Origin: Aurantimonas marianensis
Lineage (GTDB): Bacteria > Pseudomonadota > Alphaproteobacteria > Rhizobiales > Rhizobiaceae
Direction: 5' to 3'
Assembly (NCBI RefSeq): GCF_024195285.1
Contig: NZ_JALHBS010000082.1
Coordinates: 1-35,517 of the forward strand
Length of the DNA stretch: 35,517 nt
In this document: piece by piece, positions 9,407 through 17,432 of the stretch
Layout of the letters: each line of letters starts with the position of its first letter
How positions within the stretch are numbered: position 1 is the first letter of the stretch
Notes under the pieces: model-generated
The model's input: only the letters and a program-made list of their open reading frames with translations
Told to the model about the DNA's origin: nothing
The model's database searches: none
Program-made: the position numbers and the translations under genes

Positions 9407-10633
9407 TCACAATTTCGCGGCCATCGTCCGGTTTGGCCAACAGGTCGCCGGCAAGCCCGCGCGGGCCTCGAAATCGCCGATCGCGCGGCGGGTCTTGAAG
9501 CCGGCGAGCCCGTCGGCGCCGCCGACGTCATAGCCTTTCGCTTCCAGCTTTCTCTGCATCCGCGCAATGTCGCCGCGTGTCATGCGGTCGGTCTTCGCCC
9601 ACCGCCCTTGCAGCGATCCCGCACCTTGCATCCTGTCGGCGACATGGCCGACGAACAGGGCGTAGAGGTCGGAGTTGTTGTAGGCCTTGAGGACGTAGAA
9701 GTTCGGCGTGGCGATGAAGGCGGGGCCGAAGCGCCCGGCCGGCATCATCAAATGCCCCCGCTGGTTTATCTCATGCGGCGGGAATGGCCGGCCGGAAACG
9801 CGTGTCACCCCGGCGGAGACGAATTCGGCGATCGGGCGACCGCGATCCGGCCCCTCATTGGCACAGGAGACGCTCGCCGGCACCACCGCCTCGAAGCCCC
9901 AGTCCCGACCCGGTTGCCAGCCGCTCTGACGCAAATAATTCGCGATCGAGGCCAGCGTATCGGGCACCGAATTCCAGATGTCCTTCTTGCCGTCGCCATC
10001 GAAATCCACCGCCAGGGTCAGGAATTTCGACGGCATGAATTGCGGCTGGCCGAGCGCCCCGGCCCAGGACGATTTCATCTGCGACGCGCTGAGATGCCCG
10101 TCCGCGACGATTTCGAGCGCCGCGAGGAGTTCGTTCCTGAACAACGCCTTGCGCCGCGACAGATAGGCCTTGGTGCCGAGCACCTGGAACGCGTTTTCCG
10201 GGATTTTCGCGTTGCCGAAGGCCGATTCGCGGCCCCAGATCGCGACGATGATCGGCGCCGGCACGCCGTATCGCGCCTCGATCCTGTCGAGGACCGGCTT
10301 GTGCCGGGCGAGGAGCTTGCGCCCGGACGCGGCGTTGGCGGCGACGGCGCGCTCCGACAGATAGTCGGCACCGCTCTTGAACTCGGCCTGGAAGTTCGTC
10401 TCCGCGACCGTTTCCTTCGAACCGGGAAGCTGGAGATCCGGCAGTTTCAGATTCGGCGTCACGCCCTTGAACGCCGCGTCAAACACGGGGCGCGGCACGC
10501 CCCGCGCCTTGGCCGCCGGCCAGATATCGGCTTCGAGGAAGGCGCGGAAGCCGTCGGTCACCGCATCGGCGCGGGCCGAAGCGGGCGCGCTGAACAAAAG
10601 GGCAAAGACAAGAAGGAACATGGCGTGGAGCAT
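9407..10633 (-). CDS. Lytic murein transglycosylase, MltB family, with C-terminal peptidoglycan-binding domain
   Basis: Predicted periplasmic enzyme that cleaves the glycan strands of peptidoglycan. The 408-residue product begins with a Sec signal (MLHAMFLLVFALLFSAPASA, cleaved near residue 22). The MltB domain follows at about residues 25-320, with the probable catalytic glutamate E136 in IWGRESAFG and the typical block GALGQPQFMPSKFL. The last 65 residues, from TRGDIARMQRKLEAKGYDVG, look like a peptidoglycan-binding (PGB1) domain. Starts at 10633 or 10621 are both possible; the first gives the better signal peptide. It is the second lytic transglycosylase in the window, unrelated in fold subtype to the SLT lipoprotein. 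Confidence 0.92.
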   Translation of the reverse strand: MLHAMFLLVFALLFSAPASARADAVTDGFRAFLEADIWPAAKARGVPRPVFDAAFKGVTPNLKLPDLQLPGSKETVAETNFQAEFKSGADYLSERAVAANAASGRKLLARHKPVLDRIEARYGVPAPIIVAIWGRESAFGNAKIPENAFQVLGTKAYLSRRKALFRNELLAALEIVADGHLSASQMKSSWAGALGQPQFMPSKFLTLAVDFDGDGKKDIWNSVPDTLASIANYLRQSGWQPGRDWGFEAVVPASVSCANEGPDRGRPIAEFVSAGVTRVSGRPFPPHEINQRGHLMMPAGRFGPAFIATPNFYVLKAYNNSDLYALFVGHVADRMQGAGSLQGRWAKTDRMTRGDIARMQRKLEAKGYDVGGADGLAGFKTRRAIGDFEARAGLPATCWPNRTMAAKL

Positions 10634-10717
10634 ATCGAAAGCCTAAAAACGCGAATGAATTGTGGGCGTCGTCGACGCGCGCGGTTCCTGATGAAACCGG
10701 CTGCGCCGCAGGTCTGA

Positions 10718-11023
10718 TCAAGCCGGGTTGTACCGCTGCACGGTGATTGTCCCCTCACGCGAACGCATGGTGTGGGCGTCGTGCCATGCCTGCATCCGCA
10801 GCAGCGTATCCATCGACACGCCGAATGCCTTCTCGATCCGCAGGGCCATTTCCGGCGACAGAGCCGCCTTGCCATTGACGAGATCGGACACGGTTGCCCG
10901 CCGCACGTCCAACACCTTCGCCGCCCTGGCGACGTTGAGACCAAGCGGTTCCAGCACCTCCTCGCGGATGAATGTCCCCGGGTGGGACGGCTCCATGGCA
11001 ATCTTGATAGGATCGTCTGTCAT
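10718..11023 (-). CDS. higA: HigA family antitoxin
   Basis: Antitoxin of a type II toxin-antitoxin pair; expected to bind HigB and repress the operon. The 101-residue product has the HigA opening HPGTFIREEVLEPLGL and a helix-turn-helix at about residues 30-55 (VARAAKVLDVRRATVSDLVNGK), followed by ALSPEMALRIEKAFG. The ATG shares one base with the higB stop codon (TGATG) and has GGAGG 10 bp upstream. Toxin first, antitoxin second is the usual HigBA order. An internal ATG at 10996 would still keep the DNA-binding domain but loses the coupling. Confidence 0.92.
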   Translation of the reverse strand: MTDDPIKIAMEPSHPGTFIREEVLEPLGLNVARAAKVLDVRRATVSDLVNGKAALSPEMALRIEKAFGVSMDTLLRMQAWHDAHTMRSREGTITVQRYNPA

Positions 11024-11307
11024 CAGTGGTAATCCTCCAAATCAAGGTTCCAGATTTCGCCGCTCTCGATGACGAAGGTGATCCGCCAGTTTCCCGACAC
11101 CGAAATGCTCCATGCCGGAAAGCGATCGCCGACAAGTTGATGGACGCGCCAGCCCGGCGGGCCCTGCACCGCGTTGACATCTTCGGCCGCGATCAGGGCC
11201 GTCAGAATATTGCGCACGCGGTTCACCAGATCGGCCCGGATACCCTTCGGATCGTTCTGCTGGATGAACCGGCCCAATCCCTTGTGGCGGATACTGCGAA
11301 GTTTCAT
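11023..11307 (-). CDS. higB: HigB family mRNA-interferase toxin
   Basis: RelE/ParE-fold toxin that would cut mRNA on the ribosome when HigA is lost. From the ATG at 11307 the product has 94 residues. It shows the family pattern: RSIRHKGLGRFI at the N-terminus, a central basic helix, then GWRVHQLVGDRFPAWSISVSGNWRITF and a C-terminal DLEDYH. No clear ribosome site precedes the ATG, so a leaderless or weakly initiated message is possible. The inverted repeat at 11318-11334 lies just upstream and is a likely operator. The toxin appears intact. Confidence 0.9.
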   Translation of the reverse strand: MKLRSIRHKGLGRFIQQNDPKGIRADLVNRVRNILTALIAAEDVNAVQGPPGWRVHQLVGDRFPAWSISVSGNWRITFVIESGEIWNLDLEDYH

Positions 11308-11317
11308 CGCCCAATTC

Positions 11318-11334
11318 GTACGGTTAAGCCGTAC
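11318..11334. promoter_or_regulatory. Inverted repeat upstream of higB, probable HigA operator
   Basis: GTACGG-TTAAG-CCGTAC is a perfect 6-bp inverted repeat with a 5-bp spacer. Its edge lies about 10 bp upstream of the higB ATG. Its position fits autoregulation by the HigA helix-turn-helix dimer. Binding is inferred, not shown. Confidence 0.6.
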
Positions 11335-11359
11335 ACATTGCAAGCCTCGTTTGGAGCGG

Positions 11360-11682
11360 TCACACCGCCACGGCTGGTAGCAAGCGCGTCTTCGTGACAC
11401 GCGCCTGGATCGTTACCCCCTCGGCGCGGCCAAGTTGGGTGATGATTTTGAACAGATTGTTGGCGGTCGGATTGCCGTTCGGCCCAAGCATCCGCATCAG
11501 GCTCTTCGGATTTTTGCCGGTCAGGCCGGCCAATTCCTCGAAACCATCGCCCCGTTGATCCGGCCCTCGTCGACGTCGCCGGCGAACAGCGCGGTGACGG
11601 CCTCTTCCAGCATGTTCGCCGCAAAAGCCGGGTTCTCGGCGGCGATGTCCCGCAATGTCTCGCCGAATTGCTGTGTGGGCAT
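11360..11682 (-). pseudogene. Frameshifted addiction-module antidote gene (HI1420-like)
   Basis: The reading frame from ATG 11682 has a good GGGGGA ribosome site 8 bp upstream and encodes 53 residues (QQFGETLRDIAAENPAF, then EEAVTALFAGDVDEG). It stops at 11521. A second frame then carries the rest of a helix-turn-helix antidote protein: GFEELAGLTGKNPKSLMRML, then GPNGNPTANNLFKIITQLG, ending at 11360. The two halves join naturally if one base is restored near 11541-11551. As I recall the family (about 100 residues), some six residues just before the junction also seem missing. No toxin partner is adjacent. I call it a decayed antitoxin; a sequencing error is the alternative. Confidence 0.75.
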
Positions 11683-11761
11683 GGTCTCGTTCCCCCAGCT
11701 CTCGTTCTATCAAGGCAGCGAAAGCCTGCGCACGCTACTGCCATGCACGATAGCGAGGAAG

Positions 11762-12031
11762 CTACTCAGTCACCAGATCGCGCGCCCTCGCGACCTTCAG
11801 GGCCTCCGCTTTGATGTCGCTGATCGAGCGGTCGCTGATGCCGCCGGCGCGCGCCTCCGTCACGATGCGGCGCAGATCGTCAAGCGTCAGTTCGGGATGG
11901 CCGCGGCGCTCCCAATCCCGCCGCACGAGGTCGCGCACATGTTCGCTCGTGCTGGCGTATTCGCCGTCTTTGATCCGGCTTTCGATCCAGTCTTTCATCG
12001 CATCGGGCATGGAAAGGGTCACGGACGCCAT
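11762..12031 (-). CDS. ParD-like antitoxin without a partner toxin
   Basis: Type II antitoxin with a ribbon-helix-helix N-terminus (MASVTLSMPDAMKDWIESRI), then EYASTSEHVRDLVRRDWERR and a C-terminal helix ending in VARARDLVTE; 89 residues. The ATG at 12031 has a near-perfect AGGAGG 5 bp upstream. The usual arrangement places parE directly downstream. Here the next 80 bp encode nothing ParE-like and lead into the frameshifted antidote gene, so the toxin has apparently been lost. The frame itself looks intact. A solitary antitoxin may still repress its promoter or counter a toxin elsewhere in the genome. Confidence 0.85.
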   Translation of the reverse strand: MASVTLSMPDAMKDWIESRIKDGEYASTSEHVRDLVRRDWERRGHPELTLDDLRRIVTEARAGGISDRSISDIKAEALKVARARDLVTE

Positions 12032-12051
12032 CGGCACCTCCTGTTCCCATA

Positions 12052-12080
12052 ATTCTACCAACAACAAGAGATCGTCACAA
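12052..12080 (-). promoter_or_regulatory. Probable sigma-70-type promoter of the ParD-like gene
   Basis: On the minus strand, TTGTGA (12080-12075) and TAGAAT (12057-12052) are separated by exactly 17 bp. They match the -35 and -10 consensus at 4 and 5 of 6 positions. The start point would fall just ahead of the AGGAGG site. It lies between recR and the antitoxin, so the toxin-antitoxin cluster need not depend on recR transcription. Confidence 0.55.
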
Positions 12081-12105
12081 ATCGTCTTGTCGCGGTTCGC
12101 TTACC

Positions 12106-12711
12106 CTACAGCACCGCCCGCGACCGCATCGCCGCCGCCAGCGTGCCCTCGTCGAGATAGTCGAGCTCGCCGCCGACCGGCACGCCGTGGGCGAGCCGCG
12201 TCACCTTCACGTCGAGGCCCTCCAGCTGGTCCATCAGGTAATGCGCCGTGGTCTGCCCCTCGACGGTGGCGTTCACCGCCAGCACCAGTTCGTTGACGCC
12301 GCCGCGATGCACCCGCTCGACCAATTGCCGGATCGTGAGATCGTCCGGACCGATGCCGTCGAGCGGCGACAACACGCCGCCCAGCACGTGGTAGGCCGCG
12401 TTCAGCGCCTTCGCCCGCTCCAGCGCCCAGAGATCGGAGACGTCCTCGACGACGATCACCGTCGCCTGGTCGCGCGCCGTATCAAGGCAGATCGTGCAGG
12501 GATCGGAGGTGTCGATATTGCCGCAGGCCGAGCAGATCGTGACCTTCTCCAGCGCCTCGGCCATGGCCGTCGTCAGCGGCGCCAGCAACTGTTCACGGCG
12601 CTTGACGAGGTGCAGCGCCGCGCGGCGGGCCGAGCGGGGACCGAGGCCCGGCAGCTTGGCAAGCAGCTGGATCAGCCGCTCGATCTCCGGGCCCGCGATG
12701 GATTTAGCCAT
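12106..12711 (-). CDS. recR: Recombination mediator protein RecR
   Basis: Acts with RecF/RecO to load RecA on gapped DNA. The 201-residue product has an N-terminal helix-hairpin-helix region ([19 protein letters not shown]). A four-cysteine zinc finger follows at C60, C63, C72 and C75, then a Toprim domain from about residue 83 ([15 protein letters not shown]) and the conserved C-terminal [21 protein letters not shown] block (written here in part). It closes the dnaX-ybaB-recR operon, a very common bacterial order. The distance from ybaB is 18 bp. Confidence 0.97.
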   Translation of the reverse strand: MAKSIAGPEIERLIQLLAKLPGLGPRSARRAALHLVKRREQLLAPLTTAMAEALEKVTICSACGNIDTSDPCTICLDTARDQATVIVVEDVSDLWALERAKALNAAYHVLGGVLSPLDGIGPDDLTIRQLVERVHRGGVNELVLAVNATVEGQTTAHYLMDQLEGLDVKVTRLAHGVPVGGELDYLDEGTLAAAMRSRAVL

Positions 12712-12729
12712 GAGAAAAGCGCGTCCAGG

Positions 12730-13053
12730 CTAAAAGGGCAGCTTCATGCCGGCGGGAAGTTCGAGGCCGGCGGTCAGCTCCTGGGTCTTTTCCTGGATCG
12801 CCACGTCAAGCTTGGCCTTGGCGTCGTTGTGGGCCGCGATCACCAGATCCTCGACGATGTCCTTCTCGTCGTCCTTAAGCAGCGAGGGGTCGATCGCCAG
12901 CGCCTGCATCTCGCCCTTGCCGCTCAGCGTGACGGAGACGACACCGCCGCCGGACTGGCCGGTGACGGCAATCCGCGCGATGTCCTCCTGAAGGCCGGCC
13001 ATCTTCTCCTGCATGGCCTTGGCCTGCTTCATCATGCCCATTAGATCTTTCAT
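12730..13053 (-). CDS. YbaB/EbfC family nucleoid-associated protein
   Basis: Small DNA-binding protein of the nucleoid, usually a dimer. The 107 residues match the family length. The N-terminal helix is methionine- and lysine-rich ([18 protein letters not shown]); a central beta region ([21 protein letters not shown]) and a C-terminal helix ([16 protein letters not shown]) follow. The ribosome site AGGAGA overlaps the dnaX stop codon, indicating coupled translation with dnaX. Confidence 0.95.
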   Translation of the reverse strand: MKDLMGMMKQAKAMQEKMAGLQEDIARIAVTGQSGGGVVSVTLSGKGEMQALAIDPSLLKDDEKDIVEDLVIAAHNDAKAKLDVAIQEKTQELTAGLELPAGMKLPF

Positions 13054-13067
13054 GTGTCGCTGTTCTC

Positions 13068-14963
13068 CTAATCGTCATCGTCGTCCGAGAGCTCGGACGG
13101 ATCGTCCAGTATGTCGTCATCGGAAACCGCGGCGGAAAGATCCGCGGCGAGATCGGCGGCCTCGGCGTCGCCGCGCAGCCTGACTTCCATAACCTTGGCA
13201 CCCGGAAACGCCGCCAGCACCGCCGCGACTTCCGGATCGGCCGCCGCGTCCGACAACAGCGTGTCGCGCCGCGCGGTCGCCGTTTCCTCGATCGTCGGCT
13301 GCCCTTCCCCGCTGGAAATTGTCACCACCCAGCGCCGCCCGGTCCATTCGTGCAGCTTGCGCGAAAGGTCGGCGGCGAGGGCGCGCGGTGCCTCCGGCGT
13401 CAGCGCCACTTCGAGCCGGCCCGGCTCCAGTTTGACCAACCGCAGATAGCGGCGGATCGACACCTGCATCAGGGAATCACGCTTCTCCTCGGCCAGCGCC
13501 ACGAGGGCTTCCAGCGAGCCGATCTCGACCTGGGGTGGAGCCGTCGTCGGTGCAGGGGCGGGCGCCGCCTGCTGCGATGCCTGGCCCGACGGAGCGAGCG
13601 ACAGGCGCGGTCGCGGCGGTCCGGCATTGCCGGCGGAGGCGGTGGTGCGATCCGTCTGGCGTTCGGATGCGCCCGGCGATGGCGCCGCGCTACCCACCGC
13701 CGGCGCAGCCTGTGAATGTGCCTGCGCTCCGTCGCCGCCGCTCTTGCCACCGGCCGGTGGCGTCAGGCCCGCGAGGCCGCCCTCGCGGATCAACCGGACC
13801 AGTTCGTCCGGGGACGGCAGATCCGCCGCATGGGCGATCCGGATCAGCGCCATCTCCGCCGCCTGGCGCGGCGATGCGGCGTTGCGCGCCTCGTCCAGCG
13901 CCTTGAGGAGCATCTGCCAGACCTGGCCGAGGGTCCGGATCGAGAGCGTCTTGGAAAATTCGAGGCCCCGCTCCGCCTCCATCGGCGACAGCGCCGCGTC
14001 GCTCGCGGCTTCCGGCACGTAGCGCAGCGTCGTCACCAGATGGGTGAAATCGGTCAGATCACCGAGCACGACCACAGGGTCGGCGCCGGCCGTATGTTGC
14101 TCGCGCAGCTCAGACAGCGCCGCGCTGCCGTCGCCCTTCATCAACATTTCGAACAGGTCGATGATCCGGACCCGGTCGGCCAGCCCCAGCATGTCGCGCA
14201 CCGCGTCCGCCGTGATCGCGCCGGCGCCATGGGCGATCGCCTGATCGGTCAGCGACAGCGCGTCGCGCACCGACCCCTCGGCCGCGCGGGCGATCAGCCG
14301 CAACGCGTCGTCGTCGACCGCCACGGCTTCGGATTCGGCGATGCGCTGGAGATGCGCCATCAACGTCGCCGAATCGACTCGCCGCAGATCGAAGCGTTGG
14401 CAGCGCGACAGAACGGTGATCGGAACCTTGCGGATTTCGGTCGTCGCGAAAACGAACTTCACATGTTCCGGCGGCTCCTCCAGCGTCTTCAACAGGCCGT
14501 TGAAGGCCTGGTTCGACAGCATATGGACCTCGTCGATGATGTAGACCTTGTAGCGCGCCGAGACCGGACGGTAGCGCACCTGGGCGATGATTTCGCGCAC
14601 ATCGTCGATGCCGGTGTGGGACGCGGCGTCCATCTCCACGACGTCGACATGCCGGCCCTCCATGATCGCCTGACAATGAACGCCGAGCTCCCGCATGTGG
14701 ATCGTCGGCTGGTCGACCGCATCGGTTTCGTAGTTCAGGCCGCGGGCCAGAATGCGGGCGGTCGTCGTCTTGCCGACGCCGCGCACGCCGGTCAGCATCC
14801 ACGCCTGGGCGATGCGGCCGGTGTCGAACGCATTGGTGAGCGTGCGCACCATCGGCTGCTGGCCGATCAGGTCGTCGAAGGAGCGCGGCCGATATTTGCG
14901 GGCCAACACGCGATAGGGCGTTGCGTCTTCCGAGGCCGTTGCGGCCGGGATATCGTCGGCCAT
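13068..14963 (-). CDS. dnaX: DNA polymerase III subunits gamma/tau
   Basis: Clamp-loader ATPase and organiser of the replicative polymerase. The 631-residue product starts at ATG 14963 behind a GGAAGGGG ribosome site; open frame further upstream lacks protein character. Visible are Walker A ([12 protein letters not shown], lysine at residue 65), Walker B and sensor region ([20 protein letters not shown]), [20 protein letters not shown], then domain III and an Ala/Pro-rich linker before the C-terminal tau region. Of the four zinc-module cysteines known from E. coli, only C97 is kept; the first is replaced by Y78. The acidic C-terminus (DDDD) is notable. Confidence 0.96.
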   Translation of the reverse strand: MADDIPAATASEDATPYRVLARKYRPRSFDDLIGQQPMVRTLTNAFDTGRIAQAWMLTGVRGVGKTTTARILARGLNYETDAVDQPTIHMRELGVHCQAIMEGRHVDVVEMDAASHTGIDDVREIIAQVRYRPVSARYKVYIIDEVHMLSNQAFNGLLKTLEEPPEHVKFVFATTEIRKVPITVLSRCQRFDLRRVDSATLMAHLQRIAESEAVAVDDDALRLIARAAEGSVRDALSLTDQAIAHGAGAITADAVRDMLGLADRVRIIDLFEMLMKGDGSAALSELREQHTAGADPVVVLGDLTDFTHLVTTLRYVPEAASDAALSPMEAERGLEFSKTLSIRTLGQVWQMLLKALDEARNAASPRQAAEMALIRIAHAADLPSPDELVRLIREGGLAGLTPPAGGKSGGDGAQAHSQAAPAVGSAAPSPGASERQTDRTTASAGNAGPPRPRLSLAPSGQASQQAAPAPAPTTAPPQVEIGSLEALVALAEEKRDSLMQVSIRRYLRLVKLEPGRLEVALTPEAPRALAADLSRKLHEWTGRRWVVTISSGEGQPTIEETATARRDTLLSDAAADPEVAAVLAAFPGAKVMEVRLRGDAEAADLAADLSAAVSDDDILDDPSELSDDDDD

Positions 14964-15219
14964 CACGCCCCCTTCCCGCCGGCCGAAAGGCCAACGACGG
15001 CAAAGTGTGGACGGACGGAAAACGGCATGGCGCGACCCTGGACGGAATGCGGCGGTTGGTGGGCCGTTTCTCCGACGTATGGCGCCCCGACGCAAGCCAT
15101 TCGATGCCGAAGTTGGCAACGCTGAGCGTCCGTGAGATATGCCGGGAGGCGGCGGGTATGAATTCGATCCTTGTCGTTCCCGCCCCATCGTCAGTATCGA
15201 TAGAAGAAGAGAAAGCCCC

Positions 15220-15822
15220 ATGGCGCTTGCGCGGTATCAGGAAATGCGCCGGCTGAGCCTGGCCGTATTGTTGCTCGCCGCCTTCGTTCTCCTGCTTTTC
15301 GTAGGGGCCAGCGGAAACGAAGAAATCCACGACATGGTCGAGGCGATCGGTCTCGGCTTCATCGTCATCGGCATCGTCGGGCGGATATGGTGCACGCTCT
15401 ATATCGGCGGCCGGAAAGCGGCGGAAATCGTCACCACGGGACCCTACTCCGTCACGCGCAACCCGCTTTACGTCTTTTCCAGCATCGCCGCGGCGGGGGT
15501 CGGCGCTCAGACCGGCAGCGTCGTCATCGCGGTGCTTTTTCTTGTCGGCTGCGCGGCAGCCTTCCACATCGTGATCGTGCGGGAGGAATCATTCCTGAAG
15601 GGAGAGTTTGGTCCGGCCTATGCGCGGTATCTCGCGACGGTGCCGCGCTTCCTGCCGAGGCCGTCGCTGTTCCGGGACGAAGCGGAACTGCGGGTCCGCA
15701 CCCGGCTGATCTACCAGACCCTGACCGACGGGCTGGTCTTCTTCGTGGCGATGCCGGTCTTCGAGCTGATCGAGCTTGCGCAGCAAAGCGGGTTGCTTCC
15801 GGTGCTGCTGCGGCTGCCATAG
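15220..15822 (+). CDS. Isoprenylcysteine carboxyl methyltransferase-family membrane protein
   Basis: Probable membrane-bound methyltransferase of the ICMT/PEMT-like superfamily; substrate unknown. The 200-residue product has four to five hydrophobic segments (RLSLAVLLLAAFVLLLFVGA, AIGLGFIVIGIVGRIW, VVIAVLFLVGCAAAFHIVIV, a fourth near the C-terminus). It carries the cofactor-binding motif GPYSVTRNPLY at residues 74-84 and the downstream EESFLKGEFGPAYARYLATVPRFLP block typical of this group (given here in part). ATG 15220 is preceded by a purine-rich site. It is divergent from dnaX across 256 bp and faces the SRP RNA gene. Confidence 0.85.
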   Translation: MALARYQEMRRLSLAVLLLAAFVLLLFVGASGNEEIHDMVEAIGLGFIVIGIVGRIWCTLYIGGRKAAEIVTTGPYSVTRNPLYVFSSIAAAGVGAQTGSVVIAVLFLVGCAAAFHIVIVREESFLKGEFGPAYARYLATVPRFLPRPSLFRDEAELRVRTRLIYQTLTDGLVFFVAMPVFELIELAQQSGLLPVLLRLP

Positions 15823-15879
15823 GCGCGCCGCTGGGCCGGAGTGGCCGGTCGGCGTCGAACCGTCACGCATGGCGGGAAA

Positions 15880-15979
15880 GGTGGGAGGCTGGCACGATGA
15901 CCCGTGCCGTGGCTCGTTGGGGCTGCTTCCTTCCGGACCTGACCCGGTTGGCGAGTGGCTCGTCCACCACCAACCTCCC
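15880..15979 (-). ncRNA. ffs: Signal recognition particle RNA (4.5S)
   Basis: The minus strand carries the diagnostic SRP hairpin core, GGTCAGGTCCGGAAGGAAGC, flanked by the expected helix arms. The 5' end GGGAGGTTGG (15979-15970) pairs over 10 bp, including one G-U pair, with CCAGCCTCCC near 15883-15892. This closes an RNA of about 100 nt, the usual bacterial size. Ends are inferred from this pairing and from a promoter 7 bp upstream. Overlapping protein-like frames are spurious. Confidence 0.95.
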
Positions 15980-15985
15980 GGCCTC

Positions 15986-16014
15986 CATATCGGCGATCGG
16001 TGCCCTAATTGCAA
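15986..16014 (-). promoter_or_regulatory. Probable promoter of the SRP RNA gene
   Basis: On the minus strand CTTGCAA supplies a -35 element, and 17 bp later comes GATATG, close to the CTATAT-like -10 seen in rhizobia. The first base of the closing SRP helix falls 7 nt after the -10. Spacing and position are good; the -10 match is only moderate. Confidence 0.5.
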
Positions 16015-16048
16015 GCCGGGCGCCCACCGTAGAGAAGGAATTCGATAG

Positions 16049-16462
16049 ATGCAGGCCTTCGAGCTTGACCCTCGTCTTGCCGGGGACACGACGACGATCG
16101 GCCGTCTGGGGCTCTGCGAATTGCGGCTGATGAACGATCGCCGCTGGCCATGGCTGATCCTCGTGCCACAGCGCAACGACGTTACCGAATTTCATGACCT
16201 TACCCCCCTCGACCAGACCATGCTGACCTTCGAGACGGGTCTCGTCTCCAGGGCGCTGAAGCGCCTGACCGACGCCGACAAGATCAATATCGGCTCGCTC
16301 GGCAACGTCGTGCCGATGTTTCACCTCCACATCGTCGCGCGACACCAGGGCGATCCGAACTGGCCCGGGCCGGTATGGGGATATGGCACCACGCAAGCCT
16401 ATGAGGCAGGCGCGGCCGACCGATTCGCCGGCGAGATCCGGCAAGCGGTGCTGCCGGTATGA
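16049..16462 (+). CDS. HIT family protein
   Basis: Histidine-triad superfamily, predicted nucleotide hydrolase or transferase. The 137-residue product has the C-terminal block NVVPMFHLHIVARHQGDPNW followed by PGPVWGYG. The classic motif is HxHxH with hydrophobic spacers; here only H-L-H remains and the preceding position is Met-Phe. As I recall, many alphaproteobacterial relatives have Gln-Leu-His-x-His there. AAGGA lies 9 bp ahead of the ATG. The stop overlaps nudC by 4 bp (ATGA), so the two nucleotide enzymes are coupled. Confidence 0.85.
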   Translation: MQAFELDPRLAGDTTTIGRLGLCELRLMNDRRWPWLILVPQRNDVTEFHDLTPLDQTMLTFETGLVSRALKRLTDADKINIGSLGNVVPMFHLHIVARHQGDPNWPGPVWGYGTTQAYEAGAADRFAGEIRQAVLPV

Positions 16463-17418
16463 AGGACGACGGCGACCAGGCCGCCCTGCGCGCCACGTCT
16501 GAGCTGAGCGGGCTGACCGGTTTTGCGGGCAATCGACTGTGGCGCGACGGGGAACGGCGCAACGACGACAGTCTCGCCGCCGCGCTGGCGCATCCGGAGG
16601 CCCGCGTCTTTATCACCTGCGACGGTCAGTGGCTGTGCCGCATCACAGACACTTCCGCTCCGGACCCGCGTTTCACCAAACACGCCGCCGCCGAACACGG
16701 CGCCAATCTGGACGATTGCATCCTGCTCGGTTTCGACCCGGTCGGCCGGCCATCGCTTGCCGCGGCGATCGACAGCGAGCCTGCCCCTGCGGACGACCTT
16801 GCGCTGATCGGGCTTCGCTCGATCGCCATGCAGGCATTCCTTGATCCCGATACGGAGGGGCAGTTGGGTCAGGCGGCGCACCTCCTCGGCTGGCACGCCA
16901 AGAACCGGTTCTGCGCCCGCTGCGGTCAGCCGACCGCGGCGGAGGCGGCGGGCTATCGTCGCCGCTGCGCCGGCTGCGACGACGTCGTCTTCCCGCGCAC
17001 GGACCCAGTGACGATCATGCTGGTCCACGACGGCGCCGGACGTTGCGTGCTCGGTCGCCAGCCGCACTTTCCGGAGAATTTCTGGTCCTGTCTCGCCGGC
17101 TTCGTCGAGCCGGGCGAAACCGTCGAGGCCGCCGTCCGGCGGGAGACCCTGGAAGAATCCGGCCTGACGGTCGGCTCGGTACGCTATCTCGGCTCGCAGC
17201 CCTGGCCGTTTCCCGGCAGCCTGATGATCGGCTGCATCGCCCATGCGACCAGCCGCGACATCGATTTCGACGCCGAGGAACTGGAGGCCTGTCGCTGGTT
17301 CGCGCGCGACGAGGTCCAGACCATGCTGGCGGATCGTCATCATCAGGGGCTGTCCGTGCCGCGGCGCTTCGCCATCGCCCATCACCTGATCAAGGCGTTT
17401 GCCGCCGACGCTTTCTGA
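16459..17418 (+). CDS. nudC: NAD(+)/NADH pyrophosphatase (NudC)
   Basis: Nudix hydrolase that splits NAD(H), and in E. coli also removes NAD caps from RNA. The 319 residues include a zinc ribbon (C152, C155, C170, C173). The Nudix box lies at residues 214-236 (GFVEPGE...RETLEESGL) and the NudC-specific SQPWPFPGS at residues 246-254. The N-terminal 140 residues form the usual NudC-like domain. It overlaps the HIT gene by 4 bp and ends 14 bp from the convergent pheA. Confidence 0.95.
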   Translation: MKDDGDQAALRATSELSGLTGFAGNRLWRDGERRNDDSLAAALAHPEARVFITCDGQWLCRITDTSAPDPRFTKHAAAEHGANLDDCILLGFDPVGRPSLAAAIDSEPAPADDLALIGLRSIAMQAFLDPDTEGQLGQAAHLLGWHAKNRFCARCGQPTAAEAAGYRRRCAGCDDVVFPRTDPVTIMLVHDGAGRCVLGRQPHFPENFWSCLAGFVEPGETVEAAVRRETLEESGLTVGSVRYLGSQPWPFPGSLMIGCIAHATSRDIDFDAEELEACRWFARDEVQTMLADRHHQGLSVPRRFAIAHHLIKAFAADAF

Positions 17419-17432
17419 CGGCGTCCGCCAGG

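Noticed and set aside
15863-16444. Protein-coding frames over the SRP RNA region
   Set aside because: The DNA is fully explained by the SRP RNA on the minus strand and the HIT gene on the plus strand.
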